A stretch of DNA of 64,000 bases, from contig VXAA01000626.1 in the NCBI GenBank assembly GCA_013399115.1, positions 2,484 through 66,483 on the forward strand. Reading direction: 5' to 3'. This DNA is from Anseranas semipalmata. Lineage: Eukaryota > Chordata > Aves > Anseriformes > Anseranatidae. The position numbers and the translations under genes are program-made. The notes below the pieces were generated by a model. The model was given only the letters and a program-made list of their open reading frames with translations, was not told where the DNA came from and ran no database searches. Below are positions 61,063 to 64,000 of this stretch, piece by piece (position 1 is the stretch's first letter; every line of letters begins with the position of its first letter).

Positions 61063-64000
61063 TAAATCTGCTTCTGAACCTCCAATTTTTAGTCCGGCAT
61101 GCAAGGCTCAATGGAAGAAGCTAAGAGTTATATAACCTGTAACAGCTGAGAAGATGACAGAAAAAGTGATCTCTTTCCAGACTTAATGAGAAAATACATG
61201 ATGATTTCTTTGCATTAACTACAAAAAAAATATATATATAAATTTTATCTTCAATTTGGGGGATATTTTTGCACATTTGCTCTTGATCTCAAATACTAAG
61301 CACTGTAGAAGCAGACTAAGGAGATGAGATGCTTCCAAATTCACCATGGCCGGTTTTTTAATCTCTCCTGAGAAGGCCAGGAGGAGGCAGTAAATTGCAT
61401 TTCTAATTACCTAAGGCAGGTAGGTACTTCTGAAAATGAAAAATCTCACAGGCTCCAATATTTTAATGATCAAACGAAATACAACTTTGACTAGTGCAGA
61501 TACAGAGTCTGAGACAATCTTCTTAACTATCTTATCTGCATTTAGTTTCAGTTATTCCTAGGGCTTTCCTTTTTTTTGTAAGCTACCACAGAGCTGGCCT
61601 GATATTCTGTGACGACTCCTCCATTTTTAAGACTGTTAACATAAACAAAATACTGGGGAAAACATACATTTCAGATAACTGTACATCTTTGCTACCCAAA
61701 CTCAAGGTAAATGTCAGTCAAGTTCTCACATCTGAATCTATTACTTCTCCCTCTCTCTCTACTTGAAATATTAGTATACAATGTGGTCTGTCAGTACACA
61801 AAGTGGCCATCTGCCTTTTAAGATAAACAAGCCATTGTTCTTTAAAAGAAAAAAAAAAAAGCGTAACACTAGTGCTTTGTTCTTTGCTCTAATTCTGTGT
61901 TTTTTTAAAGGTGCAATTCAAATTGGTCTATTTAGATCAGCTGCCACTAACGTTAACAGAAAAGGCCACCTGAGGATAAGTAAAAATCAGCTGCAAATTC
62001 TGTTGCCTACACCCTAGAGTACCTAGAAACTGACCATAGAGTAAATGCAGCAATAAGTCTTCGAATTTTTAATTCATACCTCTTGCACTTCTGTTTGAGT
62101 TAGTTGTTTTTTTGTTTTTTTTTTTCCTCCTTCAAGATCTAGTCCCAGATGTGCTTTTCCCAGTTGTGGATTCTGCAGAAGAGAGCTATTCTGATGGCCT
62201 CATTGTAGAAAGAATTCTCATGATTCACTAGAGGTTTTATAAACAGCTTGATTTTACTGTTGTTTCCTTGGTTATTCACATTAATTTAAGTATCTGCATT
62301 CCTCTCCAGAGGACACACAAAGATGTTAAAAGTTAATTCAAAAGGAAACTTACGAACTTCCCATAGCTGCTTATCATAAAGTACCTAGAATAAGCCACTA
62401 TTAAAGTCCCCAAATCCTAGTTCTACTGATTCTTCCATCTGAATGCAAACAAATACATAATTTTAAGGTCCTCCCTCTTTGCTCAGGAAAGCCTTCTCCT
62501 CACACTTGGCTCATCTACAGCTGCAAAGAACAGAGGTGACACCTCTGAAAAGATAATACAGGCAAGAAAAAGGTGCCAGTAAGCTTTCCAATGAGGTTGC
62601 CACACTAAAACTTGTAACAGAATCAGGACAGCAACCAGATGTATCCAACAAACACTGCAGTGGCAATTCCAGCAGAGCCTGGAAGGAGGGGGAAGAGAGA
62701 AGGGGAACTACGTGTTTCTCAGGAACTAGCACTCACAAAACAACAGCAAGAAAACAGTTTTGTTTTGTTCCTGCTGACAGCCCTCCCACAACAGCAATAG
62801 TTCAAGGGAGTGGTTTTCAGCTGGAAATGGACAACACACTATAATCTTCCAGCTTCTGCTGGCTTCTCATCCTCCAGCTTCCTCACTCAATTCTAGTCTT
62901 TCCCATGCCCCCAGACTTGATTAAGTTCCTTAATTAATGACTAACAAAACTCTTTAGAAAACGTACACCATGACAACTGTAGTCTTTGCTCTGAACGTTC
63001 AGATTACAAAGACTCTGTGAGCAGAAACTTTCAATCAGGCAACAAGTAGCTGGTTGGAGTGGCTGCAACAAACTACACAAAGATGACTAGCCTCTAGCAC
63101 TGTTTGAAGAGTTACTTGAAACAGGACACTGCAACACCCCATCCAGGGAGGGAAACAAACTTTTTTCCTTTATTTCAAAAAAGTGGATACTCTGTAGAAA
63201 TATAGAAGTAACCTTCTGTATTCTGGAGAAGCATATAAAACAGTCTTTGGAAAGGTATATAAACAAACAACATTTCCAAGCCTCAAGTCTCTTACACTCT
63301 TTGTCAGTTTTACTTGCTTTCCTAAAAAGTTTCTTGAAGTCAGAGTACTGACTTATGTGCCCTTTGATAGCATATGACTAACTGGAAATGATAATGAGTT
63401 TCAGTGACTGGTTTATTCACATATGAGAAAGCCACCAGTTATCCACCAAACACCAGATGACGCATAGCCGTTTTCTCTCGCACATTGCCTTTGAGCTCCT
63501 TGCCATCTAACTGGGGAGAATAATAGGAAGACTGTTTATGCAAAGCCTGTAAGGTACAGAAAACAAATACAACCCAGAGGTCATGTTAAGGGAGTAAGAA
63601 ACTGAGTCAAAGTACAAGTTGCAGAAAGAAAACCAGTTCAACAAGTTTTGACATGGGTTCGCTATTCAATGTGAACAGCTTACAAATTTTATGCAGTAAA
63701 GGGATGGGGGTGCAGAAGGCATGGTCTACATGTGAGAAGATTTCCAATAAAGATATAAATCAAAACACCCTGCATTAGAGAAACTCTCACAATGCAAAGG
63801 ATGCTCAGTCCCTCTAGTCCAAATGAAACAGCATTAATAACCTCAGAAAGTCTCAGGTACCTTCTATTTAGTACTTCAGGTATGGTGCACTTAAATGGTA
63901 AGTAACAATTTTGAAGTAGAAAATGTATATATAGGAAGTTGCTAATTTGAGCCTAGTTTAGCCTGGAAAGCAGTAACTTTCCTGTAACCTTCCAAACAGA

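Larger units (their letters stand above)
58296..64000 (-). other. IQGAP1: part of IQGAP1 intron 2
   Basis: 5.7 kb upstream of exon 3 with no sequence matching exon 2 (RLTAEEMDERRRQNVAYEYL region in human). It holds one CR1 fragment (60545-61062), a possible older remnant before it, and A-rich runs (for example 58974-58990 and 61849-61860). Nothing else recognised. Confidence 0.8.

Overview
This is vertebrate nuclear DNA, almost certainly from a bird. It carries CR1 LINEs in several states of decay and a solo LTR of a type widespread in birds, and one multi-exon gene with canonical GT-AG introns covers about 80% of the window. No rRNA, tRNA, CRISPR or prokaryote-type operon was seen.

The gene is IQGAP1, the Cdc42/Rac1-binding, calmodulin-binding actin scaffold. 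It lies on the minus strand, from exon 3 (58295) to the stop codon in exon 38 (7318). I placed 36 exons by translating the reverse complement and requiring AG acceptors, GT donors and matching phases. Together they give 4,825 coding bases: the last base of codon 52, 1,607 further codons and a stop. With the roughly 52 N-terminal residues that lie outside the window, the protein is about 1,659 aa (human IQGAP1 is 1,657). All the usual modules are present: calponin-homology domain (exons 3-6), IQGAP coiled-coil repeats (exons 8-17), WW (exon 18), four IQ motifs (exons 19-22), GAP-related domain (exons 24-29) and RasGAP C-terminal region (exons 30-38). Exons 1-2 are not here; 58296-64000 is intron 2.

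Layout: 1-3090 is a purine-rich low-complexity tandem array with assembly defects (single Ns, exact N-bounded duplications). 3091-5109 is GC-richer intergenic DNA with a promoter-like cluster of ZNF143- and YY1-type motifs and no recognised gene. About 5110-7317 is the probable IQGAP1 3' UTR. 7318-58295 holds IQGAP1 exons and introns. Within the introns are CR1 copies on both strands (21872-22786, 26834-27392, 33327-34400 interrupted by an LTR, 45752-49080 as a nested cluster, 53445-53976), older CR1 scraps and many microsatellites.

Most notable points: (i) the first signature Trp of the WW domain reads Cys; (ii) a 532-bp nearly perfect inverted CR1 pair flanks exons 6-10, a possible circRNA-promoting or assembly-derived structure; (iii) a 623-bp tract that runs past a CR1 3' end into flanking DNA is repeated 4.6 kb away, suggesting gene conversion or misassembly; (iv) an LTR inserted in a CR1 with a 5-bp target duplication; (v) several competing or unusual splice sites; (vi) N-bounded false duplications in the first 3 kb. 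I found no convincing wholly new biological system.
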